Shown here: positions 18,172-27,100 of the stretch, piece after piece | How the letters are laid out: the number at the start of each line of letters is the position of its first letter | How positions within the stretch are numbered: the stretch's first letter is position 1 | From: Dawidia soli | GTDB lineage: Bacteria; Bacteroidota; Bacteroidia; Cytophagales; Cyclobacteriaceae | Assembly: GCF_018598185.1 (NCBI RefSeq) | Contig: NZ_JAHESC010000028.1 | Location: forward strand, 1 to 64,000 | DNA: 64,000 bases | Reading direction: 5' to 3' | The notes under the pieces: generated by a model | What the model saw: the letters and a program-made list of their open reading frames with translations, nothing else | What the model was told of the DNA's origin: nothing | The model's database searches: none | Position numbers and translations under genes: made by a program

Positions 18172-19317
18172 TTAAAACGTGTAGTTCGGAATGAATGCCA
18201 GGGAGTTATACTGGTTTTCATTGTTTTCGCCTAACGTAGCCACATAGGTAATAGTAGCGGAAGCAATATTGATCTTCACGAAGTAGGTCTTCTTAAACTC
18301 CTGGCTATACAATGTGCCATACACCTCGCCCGCCGGGCTTTTCGCCATCGTTCTCAAATAAATGTAGCCGCCGGAAAGATCGTCGGAAAAACCTACCAGG
18401 TCCATCATCACCGATTCGCCTACAAACACACCTGCGTTTGTTACCCGATCAATGATCACTTCACCCTCGTTAGCATTCTCGCCGTTGGCAATCTGGAATT
18501 CGCCAGCAGCGGCATCGTAGAGCATACCCAAAGCACAGCAAATGTCGGCTTGTGCGGTTTTTGCAGAGCGGCCGCCGTCGGTGCCAAATTTCACTACACC
18601 ATTTCCGTCTCCATTGAAATCACCAATGGCAATCAGGCTATCGTCCGCAGCAACAGCCCAGTTCACGACAGCGTCCCAAACGTCTGCGCCGTTTGCACCA
18701 TTGTTCTCGTTGATTCGCGTCGCGACTTTCGTCGACGGGTTGATCGTGTACAGGTATCCACCCATGTCGGTGTTAAGGCTGGCATAATACAGGCCTTTTT
18801 TATAGTGGTAGACAAATCCTCTTACACTTGTAAGGGCTGCGTCAGCGTACATCGGCGTAAACGCCTCAGTCAATTCACCGGTGCTCGGATTTACGGCGAA
18901 AAATTTGCCATTCGCACGGTGGCTGGTGACCAGTGTCATCTTGTCGGTTACGGTTACCTGCACCGCGATGTTCGCACTGACAACAAATTCGGCTACACCG
19001 TTTTCAATGGCCGTCGGGGCTGGAGAAGATCCTGTCCAATCGATGTCAAAATCATCTGTTGTCAAATCCGTCGTACCGTTGTTCAGTTTCACGAACACGT
19101 GGACGTTCTCCCCGATGTTGGCAGGCACGGTAGCGCTGTAATTTGCTCCATTGTCTACAGAGTACAGCAAACGCAAATTACCGCCCATGGTGTACGCATC
19201 GCCATCGATGTCTGTCGTCGGAATGTTAAAGGTGGGCTTGTCGTCATCGCTGCAGGAAGAAAAACTAAATGCCGTGGTAGCAAGGGCTGCAAAAAACAGT
19301 AGTCTGGTTTTTTTCAT
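18172..19317 (-). CDS. Lipoprotein with beta-propeller-like repeats
   Basis: The 381-residue protein has a lipoprotein signal (FSFSSCSDDD, Cys near residue 22) with the SDDD sequence typical of Bacteroidota lipoproteins. An Ig-like N-terminal part (about 40-125) is followed by a region of repeating strands such as GKFFAVNPSTGEL, GGYLYTINPSTKVAT and KKTYFVKINIASATITYV, which looks like a small beta-propeller of the type that reads 'value at step n'. Conserved Asp/Gly clusters (GDFNGDGNG) may bind calcium. No enzyme motif is visible. It is a single-gene unit with its own terminator. A ligand-binding role at the cell surface is an inference only. Confidence 0.7.
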   Translation of the reverse strand: MKKTRLLFFAALATTAFSFSSCSDDDKPTFNIPTTDIDGDAYTMGGNLRLLYSVDNGANYSATVPANIGENVHVFVKLNNGTTDLTTDDFDIDWTGSSPAPTAIENGVAEFVVSANIAVQVTVTDKMTLVTSHRANGKFFAVNPSTGELTEAFTPMYADAALTSVRGFVYHYKKGLYYASLNTDMGGYLYTINPSTKVATRINENNGANGADVWDAVVNWAVAADDSLIAIGDFNGDGNGVVKFGTDGGRSAKTAQADICCALGMLYDAAAGEFQIANGENANEGEVIIDRVTNAGVFVGESVMMDLVGFSDDLSGGYIYLRTMAKSPAGEVYGTLYSQEFKKTYFVKINIASATITYVATLGENNENQYNSLAFIPNYTF

Positions 19318-19848
19318 AAATAAAATTGTTTATAGTCTCTAGGTTAAAGTGTCTAATATCTACTTACTAAATTTTCTAAAAACGATTGATCCGACGCGCC
19401 GATGAAATCCTCTGGAGGCATCGTTGTGCTGTTTCGTTATCTCCTTTTGTAGCTTATCATCCATGAAAATACGTTACTTGCAGCTCCCTACGAAGCGCCA
19501 TCATTAAAAAAGTAGGATTGAGCGCATCGGTACTGCGATGTGCAGTTGCGCATATGCTTCGTGGGCAAGGACACAAGGTCACCGAAGCGGAAACGATCGT
19601 TCATTCGACCTTCCCGACAGAAGTAACCACCAGCTATGCCGTGGGCCGGTGCAGTGGCGGGCCTTCAGAGCGATGTGAGAGGGCTCGTTCAATTGTGCCA
19701 AGGCGACTTAATACGATAAAAGCGCCATTTCAGGCAATTTTTGGCATTGTCGAAGCGCTGGCTCGATGTTCCAGGCATTCGGAAATTCCGGGCACGAATA
19801 CCTTGGGAGCAATCGAGATGTACTCCGCATCGAATAAGGTGCAATAAC
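19318..19848. other. Gene-free stretch, nothing supported
   Basis: About 530 bp. The first part should carry the promoter of the minus-strand lipoprotein gene, but no exact TAnnTTTG is visible. A 109-codon plus-strand frame at 19518-19847 and a minus-strand frame at 19689-19871 have unusual composition, no recognisable domain and no sign of selection, so neither is called. Confidence 0.5.
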
Positions 19849-20481
19849 TCACGATAAATCTCCCAACTCACTTCCTTTTATTTGTGGCACATAGCCTGCG
19901 CGAAAAGCGTTTACGATTGAATCTGGTGTCAGGACTGTCAGCATGGAAGCTTCAGGCACAGCGATGCCATTTTCGTAACCAAAGGGGGTCCACCGATGCA
20001 GTTTCCCTTTGTTGAAAAGATACGGATCGCCATTCATTAGTATAAATGTTCCGTCCGGAATGTCAGAAGACAGACGTTGGTGCATTACCTTTTTCTTCTC
20101 ATGCGTGATCCGCTCTCCGTGTATGATCGCGTCAATTTCATTTATGGACGTCGACATGATAAAATTATACCGCGGGTTTCCCCGTATCCAACAGGACTTA
20201 AAGTTTTTTGCATCGTCTCTCCTGCATTCGAAACAAGGTCGATGACCGGCAGCAAAGGCGGTGGCCTCATCCAGGAAAAAAAGCTCTGTCCATCGACCAG
20301 CCGTCATTACCGTTCTTTTTCTTCCTTTAAACTCCAACACACACGTGATCCAAGCCTTATGTTTAAACGTGTGAGTAATTTCTTTTTGTTCATTATGTAT
20401 CACACCACGATTGCCCATGAAGGCCCCACGCGCGCTGGTTTTAATGATTCTTCCCAACGGGTCAACACGATTCTGAAGCAT
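19849..20481 (-). CDS. Conserved uncharacterised protein with GHRPCxxCRR motif
   Basis: The 210-residue protein matches a widespread but functionally unknown bacterial family. It starts in the usual way (NRVDPLGRI, then GAFMGNRGVIH), has WITCVLEFKGRKR and TELFFLDEATAFAAGHRPC, and carries the hallmark GHRPCFECRR near residues 79-88. The Cys-x-x-Cys with His could be a metal site, loosely like the zinc site of Ada-type proteins; that comparison is mine and weak. No signal peptide or membrane helix is present, so it should be cytoplasmic. Length is near the family norm and the start is natural. Confidence 0.75.
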   Translation of the reverse strand: MLQNRVDPLGRIIKTSARGAFMGNRGVIHNEQKEITHTFKHKAWITCVLEFKGRKRTVMTAGRWTELFFLDEATAFAAGHRPCFECRRDDAKNFKSCWIRGNPRYNFIMSTSINEIDAIIHGERITHEKKKVMHQRLSSDIPDGTFILMNGDPYLFNKGKLHRWTPFGYENGIAVPEASMLTVLTPDSIVNAFRAGYVPQIKGSELGDLS

Positions 20482-20492
20482 GTCCTGAAATT

Positions 20493-20527
20493 AAAAAAAA
20501 GGCCTCAGATCGCGATAATCTGAAGCC
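20493..20527 (-). terminator. Rho-independent terminator
   Basis: On the minus strand GGCTTCAGAT pairs with ATCTGAGGCC (one G-U) around a 7-nt loop and is followed by eight T residues. It lies downstream of the membrane protein gene ending at 20696 and upstream of the GHRPC gene start, separating the two minus-strand units. Confidence 0.8.
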
Positions 20528-20695
20528 TCTTTTCTGCCTGACTGGAAAGGAGTCGAGATGTCCTCGTCGCGGCCGTCGGTTAGTTTACCAGTGCAAGCTG
20601 ATTGTCCCCCATATAGGCCGACGTGTTTTCCGCCAGGTGAAATTCCACAGTCGGTTCACTTTAGCGCAGACCGTCAGACTTCGTTACCATCCTAC

Positions 20696-21178
20696 CTAGC
20701 GTATCTTTCCTTCTCCGTTCGTGTAGTCGATAACCTGTACCCCCAGCTGTGCGGCCAGGCTTTCTACTTGCTTCACAAGCAGACGTTTGCTCTCCCGTGT
20801 GACAAGGTGTAGCTTTTCGGTTTCCGAAAAACGTAAATAAGCATCGTACACGTCTTTCTGCAGGGATGTTGTGTAAACCCGTGCATACATATTCTGAACC
20901 GTGCGGCTCTTTTTCATGAACAGGTATTCGATTTTCTCGAACGAGGCCATCTTACCGTGCTTAATTCCCATTATCCAAACATAGTCGCGGTACACGCGTC
21001 GATCGAGGTCGATCATCAGCCGGTAGTGTGTGGTAAAGATCAGTACACCGCCGATCAACAAGGATAGACCGATCAGAAAATGAAAAAAAATCACCACCAC
21101 AGCTGAAAACGCCAGCGCGATGCCCATGACATTTAGTGTCCACGGGAAAAAGAGAGACGTCTTAACGTCGATTTTCAT
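20696..21178 (-). CDS. Small membrane protein with PH-like C-terminal part
   Basis: The 160-residue product has two adjacent membrane helices in its N-terminal third (LNVMGIALAFSAVVVIFFH and LIGLSLLIGGVLIF) and a cytoplasmic C-terminal region of about 100 residues with alternating strands (RVYRDYVWIMGIKHGKMASF, EKLHLVTRESKRL). That layout resembles bacterial PH-domain membrane proteins, but the match is only structural by eye. ATG 21178 is chosen over a start 36 codons upstream, because the extra residues are polar, Arg-rich and of unusual composition. Function unknown. The gene has its own terminator and no operon partner. Confidence 0.6.
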   Translation of the reverse strand: MKIDVKTSLFFPWTLNVMGIALAFSAVVVIFFHFLIGLSLLIGGVLIFTTHYRLMIDLDRRVYRDYVWIMGIKHGKMASFEKIEYLFMKKSRTVQNMYARVYTTSLQKDVYDAYLRFSETEKLHLVTRESKRLLVKQVESLAAQLGVQVIDYTNGEGKIR

Positions 21179-21338
21179 TTGAGTCAATACTAAACACCTG
21201 AATCCGATGTTCCGAAGCCGGGTAACCGATGTTGAATTTAGTGAAAAATCCATTCGGTCACCGTAATTCCTCCGGCGTGGTTCCAATTTGCATTTGATCG
21301 CTCCTTTTGGGTAAATTTAACTTAGGGTGCACGAACGT

Positions 21339-21353
21339 TATTGTACAACAATA
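21339..21353. promoter_or_regulatory. Small inverted repeat upstream of the alpha/beta hydrolase
   Basis: TATTGT-ACA-ACAATA is a perfect 6-bp inverted repeat with a 3-bp spacer, ending 28 bp before the start of the hydrolase gene. It could be a regulator operator, but such short AT-rich repeats also occur by chance, and no regulator gene is adjacent. Confidence 0.25.
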
Positions 21354-21381
21354 GTAGATACCCGTCTCAACCAGCAATAGA

Positions 21382-22227
21382 ATGATAAAAAAAGGTATCG
21401 CATTGGCTTTAATCACGATTCAAATTCTCTTGCCTTGTTGTAATACCGGGACAGATAACATTGAATACGGCTCAAATGATGGCAAGCAGTTGATCATCTT
21501 CAATAAAAAGATATACTACGAAGAATATGGTCAGGGCACTCCCCTGATCCTGCTTTCCGGTGGCGGACTTAACAGAAGCATTAAAGACTTTGAGAATTGT
21601 ATTCCCGGCCTTGCCAAACACTATAGAGTTATCGCGCCAGACACACCTGGGCAAGGGAGATCCGAGCAGGCCGACACCTTGACCTATGGTGTATTGTTAG
21701 AATTCTCGTCCCGACTGATTGATTCACTAAAAATTGATAGTGCCTATGTCATGGGTTGGAGTGATGGAGCCATTACGGGAATTCTACTGGCTGAACGGAG
21801 GCCCGACAAGATTAGAAAAGTTATTGCCGTAGGGGCTAATAACGGACTAAGGCGCGCTATCCCACCCGATATCCCAATTGACTCCGTCTACCCGATGACC
21901 CTGGACTACTTTGAAAGAACCAACAAAGAATTGATCGAGCGATATACGAATACGCCTCCTGGAAAAGATTGGAAAAAATATATGAACGATGCAAATGCCA
22001 TGGTTTATCAAAAAGAATCATACTTCTCTGACTCGATTTATGGACGAATCAACATTCCGGTTATGATAGTGCTTGGTGACCAGGACGATATAATAGTAGA
22101 ACATGGATTGGAAATGCATCGCCTTATAAAAGGCAGTCAGTTTTGTATTTTGCCAAATACGACCCATGAAGTTTTTGCCGAGAGGCCTGACCTCATTAAC
22201 AAGATTGCAATGGACTTTTTTAAGTAA
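21382..22227 (+). CDS. Alpha/beta hydrolase, probable lipoprotein
   Basis: This 281-residue protein begins with a hydrophobic segment and a Cys pair (ILLPCCNTG), so it is probably exported and lipid-anchored. The alpha/beta hydrolase fold is clear: oxyanion-region LLSGGGLNRS, the strand RVIAPDTPGQGRS, the nucleophile elbow GWSDG (Ser near residue 131), an acid candidate in LGDQDDII (near 233) and the catalytic His in NTTHEVF (near 259). The triad is complete. The substrate is unknown; the sequence is closest in shape to proline-iminopeptidase or carboxylesterase-like members. It is AT-richer than the flanking genes. Confidence 0.85.
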   Translation: MIKKGIALALITIQILLPCCNTGTDNIEYGSNDGKQLIIFNKKIYYEEYGQGTPLILLSGGGLNRSIKDFENCIPGLAKHYRVIAPDTPGQGRSEQADTLTYGVLLEFSSRLIDSLKIDSAYVMGWSDGAITGILLAERRPDKIRKVIAVGANNGLRRAIPPDIPIDSVYPMTLDYFERTNKELIERYTNTPPGKDWKKYMNDANAMVYQKESYFSDSIYGRINIPVMIVLGDQDDIIVEHGLEMHRLIKGSQFCILPNTTHEVFAERPDLINKIAMDFFK

Positions 22228-22283
22228 TAATTTATGAAAGCCATGCGGTCCAAGCCTGTGTTCCAGGTTGTGGGAGCTTAAAC

Positions 22284-23174
22284 TCACCGTCTCGCAGCCC
22301 ATTTCGCATACAGGTCCCGCAACGACGATTCATTGCTGTAATAGTGAAAGAATTCCGGCTTGCTCAAAATAGAATTTTCGTAAAGCGCAAAGGCCTGATT
22401 TTTCTCGCCCAGCTTCATAAGCAATTCCAGGTGATTTAATAAGGTATTGTAAAAGCCTCCGATGTGACGCATGTTATACGACTCGACTTTCTGATAGCCG
22501 ATCCAGTCGAAGTCGGGGTAGTTGAACTTCCGGAAGAAATAATAATCCTGTCCGTTAAACTTCGGCAGGCGTTGGAGCGCCGACGCGGGATCGCCTTTAC
22601 CCGTCATGCGCATAACGGCGAGCCGCTGCAGGCATGCGTTGACGACGAACATCACGAACATAGCTTTTTCGGTCTCGTCCCGTAGGCCCAGCGTTTCCAG
22701 GTCGAAATTGCGGTTGCTTAAATCTATCGTATTATATAGCATGCCGAGACCGGAAGCTGCCCGATAATAATAATTATCCACCAGCCAGCGGCGGTCGATC
22801 TTTTCCTGCGACAGCCAATCGATTATCTGCTCGTTCGTCTTACGGGATGAGTCAGGCGCAATTTTGTTGTAGTGAAATTCCCGGACTACATACCAATACT
22901 CCAGTTCTTCGTCACTGGGTACGGTAAGATGCTCGGTGTTTAAAATTCCTTCGGTGCCCTCCTGGACGACGATGAGGTGATCAACAAAATGTTGAAACCT
23001 GGCAGGGATCGTATTTCGCAACTCCTTTAAGCCTCCCGCCCCGGCTTGGGGTGAACCTGCGTTGTAGTTCGAGACAATAAGGATCAAGGCGTCTTTTTCC
23101 TCATTTGTCAAACGTAATTGGCCGAAGACGTTAATCGAAAACAAGACACAGAGAACGGCGAACAAGGACTTCAT
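22284..23174 (-). CDS. Secreted helical protein of unknown function
   Basis: The 296-residue protein has a clear signal peptide (MKSLFAVLCVLFSINVFGQ). The mature part is almost wholly helical, with aromatic-rich segments (YWYVVREFHYNK, YYYRAASGLGMLYN, YFFRKFNYPDFDWIGYQ) and a C-terminal helix pair that looks TPR-like (FYNTLLNHLELLMKLGEKNQ). No catalytic motif is seen. It sits 212 bp downstream of the siderophore receptor gene on the same strand, beyond a weak terminator. A periplasmic accessory role to the receptor is possible but unproven. Confidence 0.6.
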   Translation of the reverse strand: MKSLFAVLCVLFSINVFGQLRLTNEEKDALILIVSNYNAGSPQAGAGGLKELRNTIPARFQHFVDHLIVVQEGTEGILNTEHLTVPSDEELEYWYVVREFHYNKIAPDSSRKTNEQIIDWLSQEKIDRRWLVDNYYYRAASGLGMLYNTIDLSNRNFDLETLGLRDETEKAMFVMFVVNACLQRLAVMRMTGKGDPASALQRLPKFNGQDYYFFRKFNYPDFDWIGYQKVESYNMRHIGGFYNTLLNHLELLMKLGEKNQAFALYENSILSKPEFFHYYSNESSLRDLYAKWAARR

Positions 23175-23328
23175 AACATTTTTTTTAATTTATATCAATG
23201 CTTTATAATCAAGTGAGTTGCGATATTCCTCTTTTGACTTTTTCCGTTATCGGCATGCCTGTAAGAAGCGGAACATCGATCTATTTTTCTTGAAGGAACT
23301 AAGATTATAGTATAAGAATTTGGAAAGG

Positions 23329-23367
23329 CAAAACAAAGAAGGCGGTCTCGAAAAGTGAGCCAGCCTT
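23329..23367 (-). terminator. Possible terminator after the TonB receptor gene
   Basis: On the minus strand AAGGC-GG-CTC pairs with GAG-CC-GCCTT with two bulges around a 7-nt loop, followed by CTTTGTTTT. It begins 19 bp past the receptor stop. The stem is imperfect and the T-run is interrupted, so the call is tentative. Confidence 0.4.
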
Positions 23368-23385
23368 CCTTGTGAGGAGAATACC

Positions 23386-25830
23386 CTAAAACTTGTAAGC
23401 AACAGTTGCCGTAAAGTTGCGTTGTTTTTGCGGGTTTACAGACCAGTAACCGATGTAGTACTGCTCATCTGTAATATTGTTTACGCTAACGTTAACGCGG
23501 TATTTTGTGGCATTGTAGAATACGCTACCGTTCAGCAGCGTGTAGCTTGGCAGGTCAAACGTACCTGTTACGCTGTTGTCGACAACGCGGTATTTGCTTG
23601 CATAATTGCCGCCGATACCCACGCCGAGGTTTTTGAGGATGCCACTGCTAAACCGGTATGTGGCCCAAAGGTTGACCTGGTCGGACGGCCCTTGTCCGCC
23701 GGATGCACGACCGACCTCGTTGTAGAAATCTGTCGAATTTTCCGGGTTGGGTTCTACCACCTTGTTGGAATTATGGCTAAAGCCGGCGATCAGCTCAAGC
23801 CCCTGAACCAGTCGTGCATTCAGATCGATCTCAAAGCCCTTGCTGCGGATGGCGCCGGTTTGCAGTCCGTTACCGGCGGGGCTATCCACAACCCGGTCGG
23901 ATACTTTGATCGTGTAATAGGAGGCCGTGGCAGAAAATCTCTCTGAGAGATTTGTTTTTACTCCGAATTCAAATTGATTGGCATGTTCCGGTTTATATGA
24001 TCTCACTTCGCCTGTAGGCTCGAGTGTTTCTTCATCGTAAACGGCCCTTGGTTCAACATTCACAAATGCATTCATGTAATTCGCAAATACCGATACTTTG
24101 TTTAAGACGGGTTGGTATTGCAAACCCAGTTTGGGTGATATGGAAAACTGCGTATTGTCGTCATCCGGGTTCGATCTATCGCCGTTCGAATCGAAATGGT
24201 CGGCACGCAGGCTTACCATTGCCGAAAATTGCGGCATAAAACTGATCACATCGGATACATACACGCTCGCGGTGCTATTGACAATGTCTGAAAGTACTTC
24301 GCCTGTTGGACCGACCAATGCGTCGACTGCGCTACGCGTCAGCGGTATAGGCGCTTCCTCACGCACAAAATTGCCATCCTCATCGACGATCACGTCTCCG
24401 CCTATTTCGCCTTGTGGCGTTACCCTACGGCCTACACCGTAGCCGCTACCTTTATCCACTGCGTTACGATGGTAATAATCAAGTCCTATCAACAAACGGT
24501 TACGCAATCCACCTATCTTAAAATCGCCGTTAAAATTTTGCTGGATGTCGATCGTTTTCATGTTGTAATCAGCCACATGAAAGCTCAGATCAAAGTATTC
24601 ATCGCTCGGGTTTTCATCGTCATAGATGTAGCTGTAAATACCTTCCGATTTAGTACTTCCGCCGGATAGTATCGTTTGCGACTGCCACTGATCCGATATT
24701 TTGTAAACGGCCTGCGCCTGGAAATTCAGCCTCGGGTTTTTCGTGGTCAGATCGTCATCGGTAAAGGAGAGTTTGGGATTGAGGTTAAGCGATTCGATGC
24801 TGGTAAAAGGAAGCGGATTTGCCCTGTCTGTATGAAAAAATACAGGCGCTACCGCGCGTTTCTCGCTTAGTATCTCAGCCATTACGGTAAAGCTGAGCCT
24901 GTCGTTAACTTCCCATGCCAATGATGGTGCAATGAAAAAGGATTTCTTAAAGCCCGCATCCTGAAAACTTTCCTCGGTATGATATGCCGTATTCAATCGG
25001 AACGCTATCTTTTCGGTTTTGCTCAGGGGGGTATTTACATCAACGCTCACCCGGTGCAGGTTGAAGCTGCCGATGTTATAGGCTAGCTCGCCGCTAAAGT
25101 TGTCAAATATGGGTTTCTTCGTGATCGTGTTTATCAGCCCCCCGTACGAGTAGGTTGTACCACCAAACAGTGTTGCCGACGGGCCTTTTATTACCTGAAT
25201 TTCCTCCACATTGGCGATGTCCAGGTTGCCATTGGTTAAGCCCGGCACACCGTTGGTTAAGGACGGCTGGGCGTCAAATCCACGCAACGCGAAATAGGCT
25301 CCGCCGTCACCTTCGCGGCCGGTTGATTCCCACGTACGCGAGATGCCCGGTACGTTGCGAAAGGCATCATCATAATTTACAATGCCCTGTTCCTTTATCA
25401 GCTCGGCTGGCACCGAGTTGTATACCTGGGGGTTCTCCAGATCGGCTAGCGGCATTTTTGCTACAATGGTCGTATTCTTTGTCTTGAACGCCGATACGTT
25501 GACCTCTTGCAGTAGGGCCGAGCTTTCTGACAGTACAAAATCTATGGTGGCGACGCTACCGGCGGTAACTGTTACGCTTTGCTCCCTCTTCTCCACCCCC
25601 ACACCGCTTGCGACGATTACGTAGCTCCCGGCTTTAATGGATTTAATGAGATAACTGCCCTTTTCATCGGTAGTAGTGCCGATGGTAGTACCTTTTACGA
25701 TTATAGACGCCTGGGTAACGGGGGTATTGTCCGACATTTTTACGTTACCGCTAATGGATCCGTTTTGGGCAAAGGCACTAAAGGCGGGCAGCATCAGTAA
25801 TAGCATGTAACAGCGTAATTTTCTTATCAT
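23386..25830 (-). CDS. TonB-dependent siderophore-type outer-membrane receptor
   Basis: The 814-residue product starts with a signal peptide, then a carboxypeptidase-like regulatory domain (SISGNVKMSDNTPVTQASII, about 25-115). A plug domain follows (about 140-240; VPGISRTWES, EEIQVIKGPSATLFG), then a 22-strand barrel ending in the required aromatic residue (TVAYKF). The plug and barrel match siderophore receptors of the FhuE/FpvA type. Ligand is likely a ferric hydroxamate or similar chelate, imported with TonB energy. ATG 25830 is used because the in-frame upstream codon gives a longer, unlikely leader. A Fur-like box and a -7 TAGTTTTG lie upstream, fitting iron repression. Confidence 0.9.
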   Translation of the reverse strand: MIRKLRCYMLLLMLPAFSAFAQNGSISGNVKMSDNTPVTQASIIVKGTTIGTTTDEKGSYLIKSIKAGSYVIVASGVGVEKREQSVTVTAGSVATIDFVLSESSALLQEVNVSAFKTKNTTIVAKMPLADLENPQVYNSVPAELIKEQGIVNYDDAFRNVPGISRTWESTGREGDGGAYFALRGFDAQPSLTNGVPGLTNGNLDIANVEEIQVIKGPSATLFGGTTYSYGGLINTITKKPIFDNFSGELAYNIGSFNLHRVSVDVNTPLSKTEKIAFRLNTAYHTEESFQDAGFKKSFFIAPSLAWEVNDRLSFTVMAEILSEKRAVAPVFFHTDRANPLPFTSIESLNLNPKLSFTDDDLTTKNPRLNFQAQAVYKISDQWQSQTILSGGSTKSEGIYSYIYDDENPSDEYFDLSFHVADYNMKTIDIQQNFNGDFKIGGLRNRLLIGLDYYHRNAVDKGSGYGVGRRVTPQGEIGGDVIVDEDGNFVREEAPIPLTRSAVDALVGPTGEVLSDIVNSTASVYVSDVISFMPQFSAMVSLRADHFDSNGDRSNPDDDNTQFSISPKLGLQYQPVLNKVSVFANYMNAFVNVEPRAVYDEETLEPTGEVRSYKPEHANQFEFGVKTNLSERFSATASYYTIKVSDRVVDSPAGNGLQTGAIRSKGFEIDLNARLVQGLELIAGFSHNSNKVVEPNPENSTDFYNEVGRASGGQGPSDQVNLWATYRFSSGILKNLGVGIGGNYASKYRVVDNSVTGTFDLPSYTLLNGSVFYNATKYRVNVSVNNITDEQYYIGYWSVNPQKQRNFTATVAYKF

Positions 25831-25850
25831 AAGTTGGGGGTTAGCGGGGC

Positions 25851-25882
25851 CAAAACTATTATTTATAATAATTCTAAACAAC
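25851..25882 (-). promoter_or_regulatory. Promoter with Fur-like box for the siderophore receptor
   Basis: The minus strand carries TAGTTTTG (25851-25858), an exact Bacteroidota -7 box, with TTGT as a possible -33 element 19 bp further upstream. Between them lies TTTATAATAATTCTAAA (25862-25878), an 8-1-8 inverted repeat with one mismatch, of the 7-1-7 Fur/PerR-box type. It would block the promoter when bound. This fits iron control of the receptor directly downstream. Confidence 0.5.
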
Positions 25883-26082
25883 ATTTTTAACGAACATGGA
25901 CAAATTTTACGCGAGCTATTTCGCTGAAAGGCGGTTATTTGACAGTTCTGCCATTTTCGGACCCCCGGTACTGCAGGGCGTAGGCGTATGCAGCAACGTT
26001 AGCCTATCCATCCTGAAAAGCTAACTCTCTGAGCTCGGCTCCTTTGTATTTGAAAGATTCTCCGTAGTTCTTTGCGGGCAAT

Positions 26083-26385
26083 ATGAAAGCAACAGAAGGA
26101 CAGTTCGACGTCATCGACAGTTTTGCCATTCGGGCCCGGAATGAATCTTATCTGATCGGACTGATAAGAACCGGCACTGTAAAAGAGGGCTGGTTCCTCA
26201 ATATTCCCTTAAATGGAAGTCTTGCTTTAACGGTTAGGGTCAGTCGAATTGAAGAAATCGAAATAGCCGGTGAGAAAGGGAAGATCTATACGCTTCTTGT
26301 CGTTCAGGGGGATGACTCCGATTTGATTCTTGATCTGAACGTTGGCAATGAAACGCTTGCGGTAACGATCGATGGGATGGATTGA
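26083..26385 (+). CDS. Small protein resembling translation-factor domain II
   Basis: The 100-residue product aligns by eye to the beta-barrel domain II of elongation factors such as EF-Tu: FDVIDSFAIRARNESYLIGLIRTGTVKEGWFLNI has the F..vds..i.gr....G.i..Gtv..G order. There is no GTPase domain, so it cannot be a full factor. It may be a stand-alone barrel with a binding role. The gene is AT-richer than most of the window and lies alone between the receptor promoter and a minus-strand unknown gene. Confidence 0.6.
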   Translation: MKATEGQFDVIDSFAIRARNESYLIGLIRTGTVKEGWFLNIPLNGSLALTVRVSRIEEIEIAGEKGKIYTLLVVQGDDSDLILDLNVGNETLAVTIDGMD

Positions 26386-26418
26386 TTTTGATGTTCGTGC
26401 CGTTTCTAAGATAGTTCT

Positions 26419-27018
26419 TCAACGAAGTTTGTAGAGTTCCTCAACCTCTTCCCGAGAGAAGTATTTACTAAAGAGATCACAATAGGAAAAGTAAGCTATA
26501 CACTCGCCAAATTTTAGAATTTGTGATTGCGGTATCTTCCTCTTTTGAAGACATTTCTTCAAAATCCCAAGTCGGGTGATTTCGTCTTTTTCTATTATCT
26601 CCTCGATGAGCAACAATTCGCGTTCGGAGAATCGTCGTTTCACTGTGTCTAAATCCTTCATGAACGCCCAATCTTTTCTTGCAGCCATTCCAATATCTAC
26701 CCTTCGAAATCGACCTTTCGACAAGGCGAATTGCAGCTCATCCCTTCTTTCAAAATCGATATTGTTACATCTCAGTTCCGCCCAGAACTTTTCGACATCG
26801 ACCCCGATACATTCTCTCCAGTATGTTAGGATGCCATTGGTCAGAGATTTCATCTGCGCAAGGGTCAATTTGCTTTCAAGTTGTTGACAACAACCTCTCG
26901 AAAAGTTCAAGAACGCTTCCTTCTGTGAATTGTCAAGGCGGTTGGAATCCGTCAGGATACGATCTTGAATTTTAATCATTTCCATGATTTTGTCCTTGTA
27001 TTGTAGTCTGTCGTCCAT
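26419..27018 (-). CDS. Cytoplasmic protein of unknown function
   Basis: The 199-residue product has no signal peptide or membrane helix. It is highly charged and largely helical, with EFW-like segments (CIGVDVEKFWAELRCNN) and a C-terminal stretch rich in Lys and Glu. I recognise no family. The gene is AT-rich (about 43% GC by eye) compared with about 55% in the next gene, so it may be recently acquired. ATG 27018 is used; a TTG two codons upstream is the other option. It lies tail to tail with the small barrel gene (34 bp apart). Confidence 0.55.
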   Translation of the reverse strand: MDDRLQYKDKIMEMIKIQDRILTDSNRLDNSQKEAFLNFSRGCCQQLESKLTLAQMKSLTNGILTYWRECIGVDVEKFWAELRCNNIDFERRDELQFALSKGRFRRVDIGMAARKDWAFMKDLDTVKRRFSERELLLIEEIIEKDEITRLGILKKCLQKRKIPQSQILKFGECIAYFSYCDLFSKYFSREEVEELYKLR

Positions 27019-27100
27019 CCTCAATTAAACAACGGCACGCAGCTTTTGATATTTCCAATGAGCGGATCCATCTCAATCATTTTATGGCCAGGTCCGCCTT

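Noticed and set aside
19518-19847. 109-codon plus-strand frame in the intergenic stretch
   Set aside because: No recognisable motif, odd composition and no support from neighbours.
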